A stretch of 64,000 nucleotides of DNA, from the NCBI RefSeq assembly GCF_037392515.1, contig NC_090291.1, positions 31,420,001-31,484,000 of the forward strand. The letters are read 5' to 3'. Under the pieces are notes generated by a model that did no database searches, was not told the DNA's origin, and was given only the letters and a program-made list of their open reading frames with translations. The translations under genes were made by a program, and so were the position numbers. Positions 1-12,157 of this stretch are shown here, in pieces. Positions within the stretch are counted from its first letter, which is position 1; every line of letters begins with the position of its first letter. Source of the stretch: Haliotis asinina. Its lineage: Eukaryota > Mollusca > Gastropoda > Lepetellida > Haliotidae.

Positions 1-182
1 CGTCGAGATTGTGAGCATCATCATCATCGTCAGCCTCGTCTTCATGTACCTCAACATACGACGAAGACATCTTATTTCCCTTTAAAGAATAGTTTGATGT
101 CCATGGACACTGACCCGACTTCAGGAAATGGGAATGGATTAGGGGACCAGCGTGTGTTATTACGGCCTCTTCAAATATGATA

Positions 183-312
183 ATTTAGTTTTACGCCGCT
201 TTTATCAACCTTTTAGCAATATCAATATTACGGCGGGCGACGGCAGAAACGGGCTTCACACTTTGTGCCCATGTGGAGAATCGAACTCGGGTCTATGGCT
301 ATCCGACAGCCA
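183..312 (-). repeat. SINE family I copy, degenerate
   Basis: Reading the minus strand, a tRNA-like B-box remnant (gagttcgattctcc) is followed by the family body and ends in the tail gcggcgtaaaactaaa. The tRNA-like head is poorly preserved and no flanking duplication is clear, so this is an old copy. Confidence 0.5.
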
Positions 313-639
313 AAATGATGTATTGGATCTGCAGTCCATGACAACATTATCACAAACTGCAAGACGCAACTAGGATATATTTTAAATATATAGTTCTTAA
401 CATATTTACGGGGCGAGGGGATAGTCATCTCGTTCAAGTCATCTTGTCACGTCGTAGACCTCATTTTTGTTCCCCACATATTTGCGATGTGAGAATCCTG
501 CTACTGGTGTCAACCGCCGTCATATTGCTGGGTGATTGTTAAAAGCTAATACACAAGAAACGTAACGAGTCATTTTATTTTCTCTAACGAATTTGCTTTA
601 ATATTCCACTACCAACGCCTACGCATATCGCATTCCTTC

Positions 640-835
640 GCCTGGACTCGGACTGTGACGTCAGTGTGGATAATCGTATGCCATTCGTAGTGATCAACAG
701 CATGAGCATCGATCTACTCAACTGTTTCCCGATGACATGTGTTAACCAAGTCGGCGAGCCTGACCACCCGATCCCGTTTGTCGCCTCCTACGACAAACAT
801 TGGTACTGAAGATTAATCGTAACCCGAATCTTCAT
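640..835 (-). repeat. SINE family II copy, 3'-truncated
   Basis: The diagnostic body of family II is present on the minus strand: the segment reading gatcgatgctcatg, the gttaacacatgtcatcggga stretch and the ggatcgggtggtcaggctcg stretch. The common 3' tail with (CACT)n is missing. The 5' end is the short subfamily that starts with gaagattcggg rather than gaaggtcccgg. Confidence 0.65.
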
Positions 836-1344
836 TATATTCACAACACATGCAGGGAGGACCTGTCGACAGTGTTTAAGAAACCTTAAACTGGTAAACT
901 TGGAATCTTATGTATACACAGTATCTGTAGCAATTAATGTATAATAATCTCAAACCATAATAATATAAATTGCATAAAAACGCACATTACATTCATATTT
1001 TTTCATGTAATATGATGATTACACGCACATATATTAATGAGTCGGGCATGGATAGTGAAAATAGATTGTACGCTGCTATATTTTTATAGATGCACAACAA
1101 AGTACTAAGTGGTGTAAGTTTGATTGGGAAAACATGTATGTCGTTTAATAATTGGCCCCTGGATATGCCACCAAAGTGGTTATACCGCCATGAGTTGCCG
1201 AAACGGATTTCCTGTCTATATCATTCCCTGGGCATAAGGCCAAACCGCCAGGCTTTTTAAGAAATGTTCCAATTTCGTAGATATAACGCCAAGTTCGATG
1301 GATTTGCAACAGCTATCATGATTTGTTTGTTTGTTTCTTTGTTT

Positions 1345-1480
1345 GTTTTACGCCTCACTCAGCAATATTCCAGCTATTGTGGCGGCGGTCTGTAAATAAT
1401 CGAGTCTGGACGAGACAACTAAGCGATCAACGTCAATCAGCATCGATCTACGAGGTTGAGATACGATGATTTAATTATGT
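1345..1480 (-). repeat. SINE family II copy, 5'-truncated
   Basis: The minus strand carries the 3' half of family II: the gactcgattatttacagacc stretch, the ccgccacaatagctggaata stretch and the gaggcgtaaaac tail. Sequence upstream of the gatcgatgctg segment is lost. Confidence 0.6.
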
Positions 1481-2004
1481 CAGTCATGTTACCTGACCTC
1501 ACGATCCGGTTGGTCGAAGTACTCTATCAGTAATGATCCCTCGCTGGCGAATCTACAACTTTCCCTCAGAAGGTTGTTGTACGGATATGAAATAACATAT
1601 TGGAGTAATACGTATTGTTAAGCGTAATATTTCAGTTACATTTCATTTATGAATAATCATTAATAAATTGTCTGTTTATATCCTGTGTGTTTTTCTGTTT
1701 CTTATATATGGTACATGTTTTCGCTTAAGACTAGAGATTTTTCTTTTGTAAGCTTCATATCAGACACTAAATATTATTCCCAAAAGAAGTCAAGGGTCAA
1801 AGGTAGATTTCATCATGATACTTAATTATGCATAGCAAATATATAAAACAGAATGCCACCTTACCTGAAGAAAAGAGGACAATTGTCGATGAGTTGGGCT
1901 TTGTCATGTGGGCATCATTCCATCAATATCAAATTTGCATTCATAAACATTTTAAAGCCAATTTTTAGGAAGCAAGTTCTTGAACAATACCAGGTTGATA
2001 ATGT
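1481..2004. other. No gene seen
   Basis: AT-rich intergenic sequence of about 520 bases. No open frame, RNA gene or repeat of a family seen elsewhere in the window was recognised. Confidence 0.5.
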
Positions 2005-2260
2005 TTATGTATACTAGACATTTGTATAGCGCCGATGTCCAGTTCGCCAATTCAGCTGCTCAAGGGCGCTTTGTTTTTCCCCCCATCATTGGATGTCCAT
2101 CACAACGGCACATCATATTTTCAATCTCAACTCACTGGGGATCATACAACACTTGCAGCCTACTAGGCGCGCTCAGTTAATGTGGCTTTCCCAATTTTAC
2201 AAGGTACGCATTCATATTTGGGCGGACTGGGACACATAGTCACAGTACTTTGTCCATATT
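2005..2260 (-). repeat. SINE family III copy (tRNA-like head lost)
   Basis: This stretch aligns by eye with the body of the tRNA-headed copy at 19,450-19,748. Shared blocks, in plus orientation, are the ctcactggggatcatacaac block, the aggcgc block, the ggtacgcattcat block and the ggactgggacac block ending near ttgtcca. The tRNA-like head seen in the other copy is absent, so this is a truncated member. Confidence 0.5.
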
Positions 2261-2831
2261 AACTGCACGTTGCCGTACCTGCAAACTAATTTTCTTATTT
2301 ATTTTTTTATTGTATTTTATTTATTTATTTTTTTGTTGCTGTTGTCACGTATTCGTGCGGCCACCATCTGGTGGATCTACCAACGAATTCGTGGGCTCTT
2401 GTATGTGCACAGGGTTGGGTACTGTAACCACGGGTTGTGACAACACCGAAAGTGTCTGCACACAAAGTTGACTCCAAGGGTTTTCACACCCGGTCATAGG
2501 TACGGTCGATCCCGGCATCTCCAAGCTTGCTGGATTACGAGGCTGGCGCCATAGACAGCTCGCCCCATATTTGCTGCTTATAAGCCTGTCCAACCCGTCC
2601 CAAACATGGACAGTTGATACTTATCGGGCGGAAGTGCATTCCAGACAATTCCCACCATGCCACTTTGATTGAGAAAATAGTTCACAAGTCTGGCCCTGTG
2701 TTGCTTGGCATTAAAATCCCAAAGTAGAAAACAAGCTCCTACATATATATTGAAATACTGAGTCGAAGGCATGAGATGATAAAGGCGTGCACGTGGCCAC
2801 GGCATAATATAGCTGATAATTATATTACATG

Positions 2832-3083
2832 GTTGCATCCCAAGTACACTGTCGTCAGATTCCCCATTGTTCTCGGTGCTCTTTGTTTGGTACCTCCTAT
2901 AGCGTAGATCAGGAGAGTACTCGGGTTCTATAACGGGAGCACATCCCGTGTGACGCACTGGGTAATGCAGAGGGCTGCAGCTTTGGAGAGTCTTATTTTC
3001 CGGAAAGTTTTTGGTGGATTCGACCAGGCAGCGTTTAATGGGAGAAGTTCTATTCGCTGTCTGAGCTGTAGAGGGGGCAAGGT
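2832..3083 (+). pseudogene. LINE reverse-transcriptase C-terminal remnant, copy 1
   Basis: About 250 bases match the stretch at 36,349-36,600 at the nucleotide level. Shared landmarks are catcccaagtacactgtcgt, gttccccattgttctc, gatcaggag and gggtaatgcag. The other copy can be read as the C-terminal tail of a non-LTR retrotransposon polymerase. This copy has several stops and frameshifts. It abuts the SINE that starts at about 3,084. Confidence 0.45.
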
Positions 3084-3355
3084 CCCTTTAAGGTCCGGGA
3101 TAGAATAGGCCTTCAGCAACTCATGCTTGCCATAAAAGGCGACTATGCTTGTCGTAAGAGGCGACTAAGGGGATCGGGTGGTCAGGCTAACTGACTTGGT
3201 TGACACATGTCATCGGTTCCCAAGTACGCAGATCGATGCTCATGTTGTTGATCACTGGATTGTCTGGTCCAGACTCGATTATTTAGAGACCGCCGCCATT
3301 TAGCTGGAATATTGCTTAGTGCGGCGTAAAACTAAAACTCACTCACTCACTCACT
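3084..3355 (+). repeat. SINE family II copy, full length
   Basis: Nearly complete member. It has the aaggtccgggatagaatagg head, the internal near-duplicate pair (atgcttgccataaaaggcga, then atgcttgtcgtaagaggcga), the body, and the common tail gcggcgtaaaac followed by (CACT)n. Confidence 0.85.
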
Positions 3356-4149
3356 ATTGAAAATCGTCCCCCATAACAGAAATAACATTATAATAAACAG
3401 TAATGTCTTCATCTAAAAGACGTGCGATCCTCATATGAACACATGCATGTATGTTAATTGAAAAGTCTAGCAATCCGCTCAACGTTACATTTTTCAAAGC
3501 ATCATAAGAGTCATAACGTTGTTAATACATAATGATATCTTGCTCGCATTACATGAAGCTCGAAATGCACGGACTTTCCATGCTACTGGAGCCTTGACGT
3601 ATCACAGTGTTATAAACATCCATCGGCAAGAGTTGCTTGACGTCCCACTGCATATGTCATGAGCAGGGACCTTTCCGGATAAAATGATACAACCAGCGTA
3701 AGTAATTTCATTATTTTCAGTCATGTCCTTTTATAAATGATATGACAAATATGGTGGTAGATGCCTAGCCATTTTTAAGTGTCCATTAGTGAAAACATGA
3801 ACGTAAACACAGCTGTTCAATGAAATAATAGTGATCAATCCAATCAAGAATACTACATACACAAACGGAATCCAACACGTTCGATTTCAGGATGGCGTGT
3901 CTTTCCAGTGCCCAAAATGATCGTGTAAATTCCCTGACTAACATTACCGGAAACAGAAGTTTCTCCATGTAAAAGACAAGCGATCCGCACATGAATGCAT
4001 ACTTCGTTTGTTGAGAATATATTGTCAGTTCGGATTATAGTTACATGTTTCAATTCAAAACTAAACAAAATACACAACTAATGCACCATTCAAGAATTAA
4101 TCTCTGAAGGTGAGAAAACGACTGTGGAAAGTGTAGATAGATATCTAGT

Positions 4150-4935
4150 CACTATCCCTGCCATTTGTGTCCGTATACGTCATATTATGCCTAGGAACAT
4201 GGCTGAGTTTGAGACGAATCTTTAGCCTCTGGTGATCAGGGCCATAGAACCATCGAGTTTTTTGACGTACATTACTCCGTCTCGATCCCAGGTTCCTGCC
4301 CGACTCTTGTGAGTGACTGGTTGCGAGCATCAGTGGTTAGACTGGTCCTCTATTTGTTAAGGTCGTCCTTCGCCTTTGGTGTTCAAGTCTTCAGCTTGGC
4401 AAGGTTACTCGTCAACTGGCGTTTGACTCTGTAAGGCGTGAATTTGACTCGAACTGGTCTTGGCTTTGTCTGGCTGAACTCAGCTGGATCTCCTGTTCTG
4501 AGAGATCTGTCAGTGTCCACCACCTGGAGCTTAAGACCATGGTCCGTCATCTTTAAGATTAGTTTGTCATTATTTTTCTTTTTACACCCAGGTAGATCGT
4601 TTTACCTGATGTTGTTCCTGCAGCCATATTGGTCAAGCTCATCTTTTTTGAGAATTCTCAGTTGAAATCCTTTCGTTCATTACCTCGGTCTTCTCTTCTA
4701 AAGCCTTGATTTTAGTAGCGTTTTGTTGAGGAGTTTCCCCTAGTGGGAAACTCTCAAAATCCAGAGAATCGCTAATTTGAAGCACGAGAGCTGTGGCAAG
4801 AGTTTTACTGTGATTCCAATGCAATGGGTGAGTTGAGAGTCTCAGTAGGGCGTTGAGTAATAACGTTTGCCATGGTTGTCTCATCATTCTTTGCATAATG
4901 TGTCTGTACCGCCTAACATTGGTGTGCCCGATCAT
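4150..4935 (-). pseudogene. LINE ORF1-like protein remnant
   Basis: Translated in shifting frames on the minus strand, this reads like the ORF1 protein of an L1/Tx1-type retrotransposon. A short coiled-coil piece (IKALEEKTEVMNERI) comes first, then a piece with LDQYGCRNN. Next is an RRM-like stretch with DTDRSLRTG and RPVRVKFTPY, and last a C-terminal piece ending in DGVMYVKKLDGSMALITR. The order coiled coil, RRM, C-terminal domain is that of the L1 ORF1p fold. Several frameshifts and stops make it non-functional. No matching ORF2 lies next to it. Identification is by motif pattern only. Confidence 0.5.
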
Positions 4936-5609
4936 CTACGAGGTTGTTTTGAGATGAATAGGTAGAAGGACATTATACTCAGTGATGGAAGCCCAACTTT
5001 GTAATGTGGAGTCTAAACTGACTTTTTTGTCACAAAGTCAGCAGTAATGTTTATCAGAGTCTTTCATCTGAGGGTTTGGTTGATAATTAGAGTTGAAACA
5101 TGTCCAATATGTCTCGATGTGAAAGTGTCAAAAAGTGCATTTGAATTAGCACAAACGTTTTGCCATCCGTTGATAGTTTTCCCCATAGAAGGAAGGGTGG
5201 TTTTTATAACATACCCCCACCCAAGGTATTTCAATAATCTCACAGTATTTCTATTCATTTAGTACATCAGTGTGGGAGCTCGGTGTAAATGTACATAAGG
5301 ACGTACCTTATTCCAATGTTTTCATTTGTTCATACATGATGCCAAGGATTTAAACTAAATACGTGGTCACACGGGTGTCAGCTCGCAATATATTATAAAC
5401 AGTGTCAGCTTGAAACTCTAGCCACATTGTTTTTGAAAGATTAAAATGGGGGTGCCCGTGTAAATAAAAATCAAGCAATTCAAATCTTTCAATGTTGATT
5501 GTGATCCAAAACTATGCTTAACATATATATGCTATTATCAGGGGCCATTCCGTTATCAAGTAGGCACCAAATGACAGATCGTTTTTTCATTTTCTTTACT
5601 TTTTAAAGA

Positions 5610-5882
5610 GACCCGTGAGGGTCCCGGGGTAGAATGGGCCTTCAGCACCCCATGCTTGCCATAAAAGGGGACTGAATTTGTCGTAAGAGGCGAGTAACGG
5701 AATCAGTTGGTCAGGCTCGCTGACTTGGTTGACGCATGTCATCGGCTCCCAGTTGCGCAGATCGATGCTCATGTTGTTGATCACTGGATTGTCTGGTCCA
5801 GACTCGATTGTTTACAGACCTCCGCCATATAGCTGGAATATTGTTGAGTGCAGCGTAAAACTAAACTCATTCACTCACTCAC
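5610..5882 (+). mobile_element. SINE family II copy with target-site duplication
   Basis: Full-length copy flanked by a perfect 9-bp direct repeat, ttttaaaga, at 5601-5609 and 5883-5891. This fixes the family boundaries: the head starts at acccgtgagggtcccgg and the element ends in the (CACT)n tail. It shows that the family moves by retroposition. Confidence 0.9.
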
Positions 5883-5891
5883 TTTTAAAGA

Positions 5892-6755
5892 AATGTTGTA
5901 CCAAAATGTGTTGTGATGACAAATATCTCGTTAACCATATACGTGAAAGCTTAGACATGGCTTTGCTAATGACTCCTTCAAAATAAATTGTAAGCTTTCA
6001 AACACTGGACACCGAGAATACAGTTAGACTGACTACTTTTTGCCATCAGTAGTATACGAGTATCGTATTAATGATGCTCGTTTTACAATTGTCTACACGG
6101 CAGCAAAACTGAACCGGCCTCCATTAGATACACTGCTAAGAAGTAATGCAGTACATTCATTTGTGTAGAAGGCATTGTGGTCTTCACTTTAAGCTAAGTG
6201 CTTGGCGTCAATTAGGAAATTAAAAGAGAAACAACGGAAATTCATTACTTGACAAGTAGTCGTGTCATTGGGAAAAGTGAGGATAGTGAGAAAATTGGTC
6301 CATATATATCAGCACTTTTACTGAAATAGAAATGGCTGTTTTATGACGTAAATTAAACCCTTACCTTTTCAACCCTTTCCGTGATTGTCAGATCGATTAG
6401 CTGCCCATGCTGCCGACATGACTTTTTTAACTGAAACCCATCAGCCAGTTCAGAAATTTTGTTGAGTTTGTTTAAGAGCAGTTATTTCATGCTGTTACAG
6501 TGGTAAAAAGATGAAAAGTAACAAGTCTGTAGACAACGTTCGCCAACATAACAGCATATTATTGTGTTTCTCTTTATTTGAGTCCACAACAAAGTCAGAA
6601 CTTTGTATGGCCACCATTAGCAGTAATTATTGCTCGGCACTAGCACTCACTTTAGAAATAAAATTTCTTGAAGTTATTTTTACATGATTCGTTTATGATT
6701 TGAATTAATATTTTGACTGTGTAGCTCTTTCAAAGGCTGCGCACATGACACACTC
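5892..6755. other. No gene seen
   Basis: About 860 bases of AT-rich sequence without a convincing open frame or recognised repeat. Confidence 0.5.
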
Positions 6756-6759
6756 TGAC

Positions 6760-7345
6760 TTTCTACAGCGTAAGTACAGACATCAACTCACTTCCTGGCC
6801 CCAATATGCAACCGCAAAAACTTTGGAAAGACTCTGGGGTGTGTCTTCCAATTCTGTCAGACATCATGGCGCAAAACTCAAGAATTAGGACTTGCCGTTG
6901 AGTGCGGAGAAGACGTTGAGGTTCGAAAGTGGATACGGCGAGCTATACGTCTGCCATTGGGGCTCCTTCTCGAGGTGCAAGATGCATCGCTGGAAGCCAT
7001 GACATACGTCAAGCCGATGCCACGCATGATTACATCGTTGCGATATGAGTGGACGAAAATGCCAGGTTCCCTCCTCGTCTGTGGAATCAATACACTACAC
7101 AGGGACACCGAACTAACACCAACGTGAAAGGTTTCCACACCAGAATCAGCAAGTCTCTCTAGCTTAACCATCAAATGTTTTCCTTTTCATTGAACTGATT
7201 CAGAATAGTGAAGTTTCGGAGAGAGCGAAATGTTTGCAGATCCAATTTGGAGCAGCTCCACCGCCCATGAAGGATGTCTACAAAGAGAGAGAGAGCAACG
7301 CCTTGTCCGACGCAAGGAACAGCTTCAGCCCTTAAGAAGACATCC
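6760..7345 (+). pseudogene. MULE-type transposase C-terminal remnant
   Basis: The plus strand can be read, with frameshifts and stops, as the C-terminal half of a Mutator-like (MULE) transposase of the kind linked to FLYWCH/FAR1 domains. Recognisable pieces are VRKWIRRAIRLPL, LEAMTYVKPMPRM, RDTELTPT (where intact members have a PRTNN-type motif before the second half) and IQFGAAPPPMKDVYKERE. The catalytic N-terminal part and terminal inverted repeats were not found. Assignment rests on remembered family patterns. Confidence 0.45.
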
Positions 7346-7670
7346 CTTCAGTTCGTGGGGGCAGTTGGTCCACTAAGTGAACAACTGATGGATATGAAAT
7401 GACTGATAAACTAGAACTAATACTGTGTATGACATTGAGTATGATAAAGTGTATAGATGAAACTTCACTTGTAACAACTTGTAAGTGAAAACTTCCTCGA
7501 AATAAAGGACCACTTGATGCATTGTCAAACTCGTTACATCGGTGATACCATTTTTCTTATTCAAAGGTACAGCCTACTAATCACGGATGCTACCAGCCAC
7601 AAAGTGTTGTTTTAGCTGGTCTACGTTTTGGGAGGCGTGCGTTTGGGAGAATACCGCTCTCGGTAGTGTA

Positions 7671-7823
7671 GGAGTCAGTGAGTGAGATTCTAGCAATATT
7701 GGCAATATCACGACTGGGAGACATCCGAAATGGGAATCACACATTATACCGACGTTGGGAATTGAACCCGGGTCTCCAGCCTGACGTGTAGACGCTTTAA
7801 CCATTAGGTTACCCCCTCGCCCC
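7671..7823 (-). repeat. SINE family I copy
   Basis: On the minus strand a tRNA-derived head (ggtaacctaatggttaaagc, then cccgggttcaattccc, which resemble the Pol III A and B boxes) is followed by the family body. The tail is degenerate. Confidence 0.75.
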
Positions 7824-7831
7824 TGAACCAT

Positions 7832-8438
7832 ACAAATATCTTAAAGCTATTTTTTAACGTAATACGAGATTCGTATTTGCCACTCACGCTTATAAACATA
7901 AGACACATGCATGTCTGTATAGATTGAGTTCTTGGTATTTACCCACATTTGTTGGTTCCAGTATCGAAAACACGTAAACGAATCATATCCGAAAATTTTA
8001 CCCATTTCTGCAGTCCCTAATATCGTCATAACGAACACATATTTGACCGACAATGTTTCATCCTGAATTCTAAATGATGTCATTTCAACTTAATAAATCT
8101 CATCAATATTTTAGTGACACATATCTCGCACATATGCATAAAACATTATCGAGTTTCTACCTAATTAAACAAATTTACTTGAAACAGTAACTTTGCCCGA
8201 AGGTATAAATGCTCAAGCGTATGTTCAGTCTATACTTAGGGAACAATAATATTTAGTTTGCCTGCAGGTATAAATGCACAAGCTTATCTGTAGCATGACA
8301 ATTGTCTCAGTTAATTATAAACCTAGTGGAGCATTTAGACATTTGTTTTCTCTTTGTTTGTAACTTGTGAACATCTGAGTTACAATTGGTCTCCAGTAAC
8401 TCACGCTTGTCTTCAAGCTTACATGCAACGCAAAACTT
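7832..8438. other. No gene seen; short imperfect duplication
   Basis: Non-coding. Two imperfect copies of a segment with gaaggtataaatgctcaagc and gcaggtataaatgcacaagc lie about 65 bases apart (8200 and 8265). Nothing else was recognised. Confidence 0.5.
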
Positions 8439-8495
8439 TGCAGTTTTAGATACCTTTCGGTATGCACTTACAATATCGAATTATTAAAAATCCAA
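8439..8495 (+). repeat. Solo end fragment of the TTAA transposon family
   Basis: The stretch acatgcaacgcaaaactttg plus tacctttcggtatgcactta matches the left end of the element at 40,897-42,180. Only this end is present. Confidence 0.5.
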
Positions 8496-8507
8496 ACTGA
8501 ACTTATA

Positions 8508-8745
8508 AACAGTGAGTGAGTGAGTGAGTTTTACGCCAATCTCAGCAATATTCCAGCTCTATGGCGTCGATCTGTAAATAATCGAGTCTGGACCAGACAA
8601 TCCAGTGATCAACAACGTAAGCATCAATCTGCGCAACTGGGAACCGATGACATGTGTCAGCTAGCCTGACCACCCGATCCCGTTAGTCGCCTCTCACGAC
8701 AAACATCGGTTACTGGAGATCAATTCTAATCCAGATCTTCACGAC
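8508..8745 (-). repeat. SINE family II copy, short subfamily
   Basis: It begins on the plus strand with (GTGA)n and the complement of the common tail. The distal end is the short subfamily head (gatctggattagaattgatc), which lacks the internal near-duplicate segment. Confidence 0.8.
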
Positions 8746-8915
8746 AACGGAAAGTATTTAGTGTAGTTTGCATTCACTGGTGCAGAAAAATAGATAAGGT
8801 GCCCTTTGGCAATTTACAGTTCATTACACATACAAAAATAACGTCGGAGTGACATCTTTACAGTTTTGATTGTATTCGTTGTCGTACACATACAAAGAGA
8901 ACGTATTCTGGACGA

Positions 8916-9113
8916 GTCAGTGGGTGAGTTGGGTTTTTACGCCGTGTTTAGCTCGCTGACTTGGATGACACGTCACTGCATCCCAGCTGCTCAGATTCGT
9001 GTTCATGCTCCTGGTCACTGGATTGTCTGGTCTAGACTCGGATTATTTACAAACCTCCGCCATATAGCTGGAATATTGGTTGGTGCGGCGTAAACCTAAA
9101 CTCACTCACTCAT
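8916..9113. repeat. Chimeric SINE: minus-strand tail joined to plus-strand family II
   Basis: The first 30 bases are the complement of the common SINE tail (gtgggtgagttgggttttta). They join directly to a plus-strand family II copy lacking its head, which runs from the ctcgctgacttgg segment to the (CACT)n tail at 9113. This looks like a deletion between two head-to-head SINEs, or a twin-priming inversion. Confidence 0.55.
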
Positions 9114-9950
9114 TCCTGGCCGCAAACCCCAGTACTCTCCGAATGTCAGTCACTAGACTGGGAGGTCCCATACCTAAAGTAGTCGGAGATACTACACCCT
9201 AAAACTATGAGGAGTCGGCAAACCTGGGATTCAAGCCATTTGCAGTGTTTCTTCAAAATCGTGCAAACCACCTTCTTTCAATGACTCAAACATACTGAAG
9301 AGCAAAACAAACACAACCCTGCCGTTTTGTCACGTTTTAAAATAGAAGACATAAACATGAATGCTTACTCTTATGACATTGCATTTTTTCTTTTGCTGTT
9401 CAGTGTAATTTCATTAAATTTACTTTATCAGGAACACCGTTCCGGTTTTTTACTTAGATCTTGCTATTATCAATTTCCATGACACCCTGTACATATGCTG
9501 GGTGGCACTACAACTGGATCTCTATGTCGAAACCATAGATATGGCAGACATGGTACTAAAAGATCGATCTCTCAAAGATACTGTGCTTGTGCTATCGATG
9601 GGCTTCCACTGACAAGGTGTTTCAAAGTCTCGTTGAATTCATTTCAAATTTTGTATTTCATACGTAGTATGCAAAACCAAGCACTGACGGTTATGGGCAG
9701 GAGGTGACTGGTCCTGGGCGGGCATCAAACAAAAGCCTTCTGTTTCACATTTCAGGTAGCTTACTTCATTCAAGAGAACGACACAGCATCATTGCTCATC
9801 TCAACATACTGTACATAACCAAGGGGAAGTGTCCCTTCAGACAACCTTCCTATACGTCAGAAAACAACATACTACCATTCTCATAGCCTTAAATGCAGTT
9901 GATCTCTGTCAAGAGAAAATTCACTGGATTCAACATGTAGCGGCCACAAA
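9114..9950. other. No gene seen
   Basis: About 840 bases with only short open frames that show no domain or codon-level support. No repeat of a family found elsewhere was recognised. Confidence 0.45.
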
Positions 9951-9954
9951 ATTT

Positions 9955-10050
9955 ATTTCCGAGTGATAGGATTCGAACCACGGACCATCTGAGGACACCT
10001 TGTCCAAACGACCAAAGATGTTGATCCCGTCAGCAATCTGACATGGTAAA
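9955..10050 (-). repeat. tRNA-like SINE head, isolated
   Basis: The minus strand contains a B-box-like ggttcgaatcctatcactc preceded by an A-box-like tggtcgtttggacaagg, so it resembles a tRNA-derived SINE head. It does not fold convincingly as a tRNA and belongs to none of the three families defined here. Confidence 0.4.
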
Positions 10051-10497
10051 ACTGCTTAGAGTTACTAGCACATGCACCATGCCAGATGGTGTAATGATTC
10101 AAATAAGACGTCAGCAGTCTTGGTGTTGATATCAACGTTAAAAAACGTTTTCGCAGGAAGAATAGTGTTGACTTTTTGTAATGTGTGATACTCTTTATAT
10201 GCCAAGATCTCAGACCCATAAAGAAAGTAAAATAGCTTGTATTTGTGAATCAACCAATATAAAATACATAATCGATGGAATAACACGAAGGTTAGTAATA
10301 ACAGATTGAAGCTGTAAAAGGTTTTCTGAATACCCGTTTAAGTACGTACAGGTTTGTTTAAATTCAGCGCATCGGTAAACAATAAGCCAAGTTTGTTCTT
10401 ATATTCATTTATGACATTCATTAGTGTACTTTTGAAAGAGCGTTTCTATTAAGCCGCCGCAGGACCACCCGTGCAAAATACAATAGTACTTGTTTTA

Positions 10498-10632
10498 CGC
10501 GGTATGGTAGCTTTGTGGTTGAAACGTTCGCTCATCACACCCAAGGCTCGGGTTCGATTATTTAGCACATGAGTACAATGTGTGAAGCCAATTTCTGGTC
10601 TCTCCCGCTGCAAAATATTGCTATTATGGCGG
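10498..10632 (+). repeat. SINE family I copy, tail-truncated
   Basis: The head ggtatggtagctttgtggtt and the B-box region ctcgggttcgatta are clear. The body continues through acaatgtgtgaagcc and fades at the tail. Confidence 0.65.
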
Positions 10633-10723
10633 AAATCCGAACTCGCTCACTCGCATTCAGTTGCCAGACATGATGGAACCCCGCTATTGAGAGGAGATTG
10701 GTTGGCTCTATATTGCCTTGTGA

Positions 10724-10972
10724 GTAAGTGCGTGAGTTTAGTTTTACACCGCACTGATCAATATTACAGCTATATGGCGGCAGTTTGCACATAATCGAGT
10801 CTGGACCAGACAATCCAGTGATCAACACCATGAACATTGATCTGCGCACTTGTGAACCGATGACATGTGTCAAACAAGTCAGCGAGCCCGACCATCCGAT
10901 CTCGTTAGTCGCCTCTTACGACAAGCGTGGGTTTTGGAAGATCAATATTTGAACTCGGACCTTCACGGGTTA
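10724..10972 (-). repeat. SINE family II copy
   Basis: The plus strand starts with gtaagtgcgtgagtttagtt, the complement of the common tail. It continues through the body to the short-subfamily head near 10,970. Confidence 0.8.
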
Positions 10973-11545
10973 CTTCCATGAGAAGGTTCATAAACGTTAA
11001 ACACGACGAATGTTACGTTTGTCCGTTCCGAAGGACATGCTAATGTCATTGGATAGGGCACGTCAATCAAAATCTGTCTTTGCAGCGTAGTCTTCATTGG
11101 CAAGTGGTTCAGTGTAAGCCATATGAAGGGTATGAGTAAGAGGTATTGGGTATGTGTGCTCAGGAGGTCCGGGATGATATTCATCCTCGTGGTTTAGCAA
11201 ATTAACGAACTGACAGACAGACAGAAAAGTTCTGGACTAAGAGAACCGCCCTGAAACATTCCTCCTCGGATGTAAATTCGTTCTGAAATCATCACCCAAA
11301 ATTGACCGCTTGAGTGAAACATGCCATCGCTCCGGGAAGTTAATACTGTGATGTTACCTCAAAATCCTTTTGTGAGATTCAAGATCATAAGCCGTTCCTT
11401 AGTGCATCCAACACACGGAACGGCTTACGGTTTGGCCTCATCATTTACCCATAATCTGATCCTTGTAACGCTAGCAACGCTTGGGGTTCTGACCCATGTA
11501 GATAATATTTCTGAATGAATAGTATGATGACTCAATATCTAGAAG
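10973..11545. other. No gene seen
   Basis: About 570 bases without a recognised gene or repeat. A perfect small direct repeat acagacagac at about 11,213 is the only local pattern. Confidence 0.45.
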
Positions 11546-11805
11546 AGTGAGTGAGTTTATTTTTACGCCGCACTCAGCAATATTCCATCTATATGGCGGA
11601 GGTCTGTAAATAACCGAATCTGGACTAGACAATTCAGTGACCAACAACATGACCAACAACATCGATCTGCGTAACTGGGAACCGATAACATGTGTCAACC
11701 AAGTCAGTGAGCCTGACCACCCGATCCCGTTACGACAAGCGTAGTCGCCTTTTATGGCAAGCATGGGTTGCTGAAGGCCTATTCTACCTTAGGACCTTCA
11801 CGTGT
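11546..11805 (-). repeat. SINE family II copy
   Basis: Complete body and tail on the minus strand. The head carries the internal near-duplicate, seen in plus orientation as gcgtagtcgccttttatggc. Confidence 0.8.
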
Positions 11806-12157
11806 CCAAGATCTATAAGACGTCCCGTAGGTATTTTGTACTGTGTAGTCAGACAGGACAAATTTATGGATGTCAAATCACCTTTATTTCGGATTGCAGA
11901 ACTATCCGGTATATCATCCCACGCAACCACGAAAATGGTAAAACAGCGATGCAGTGTAGTTTGGCCACAAAATATCGCAACTCAGTGAAGATTTCTGGCA
12001 TGTCATTGGGTACTCGTGGGACACAAATATCAAAAGCAACAACCAGTACGGGTGAAATTGCTCTAGGTCAGTGCCTCTTTAACAAAGTTGATAAGGATAC
12101 CATCGGTACTATAATTTGTTAGATGATTACATTAAAGCATTATAACTCCCTTAATTG
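11806..12157. other. No gene supported
   Basis: Short plus-strand open frames overlap here in two phases, but neither shows a domain, and both begin inside or against a SINE. Treated as non-coding. Confidence 0.4.
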
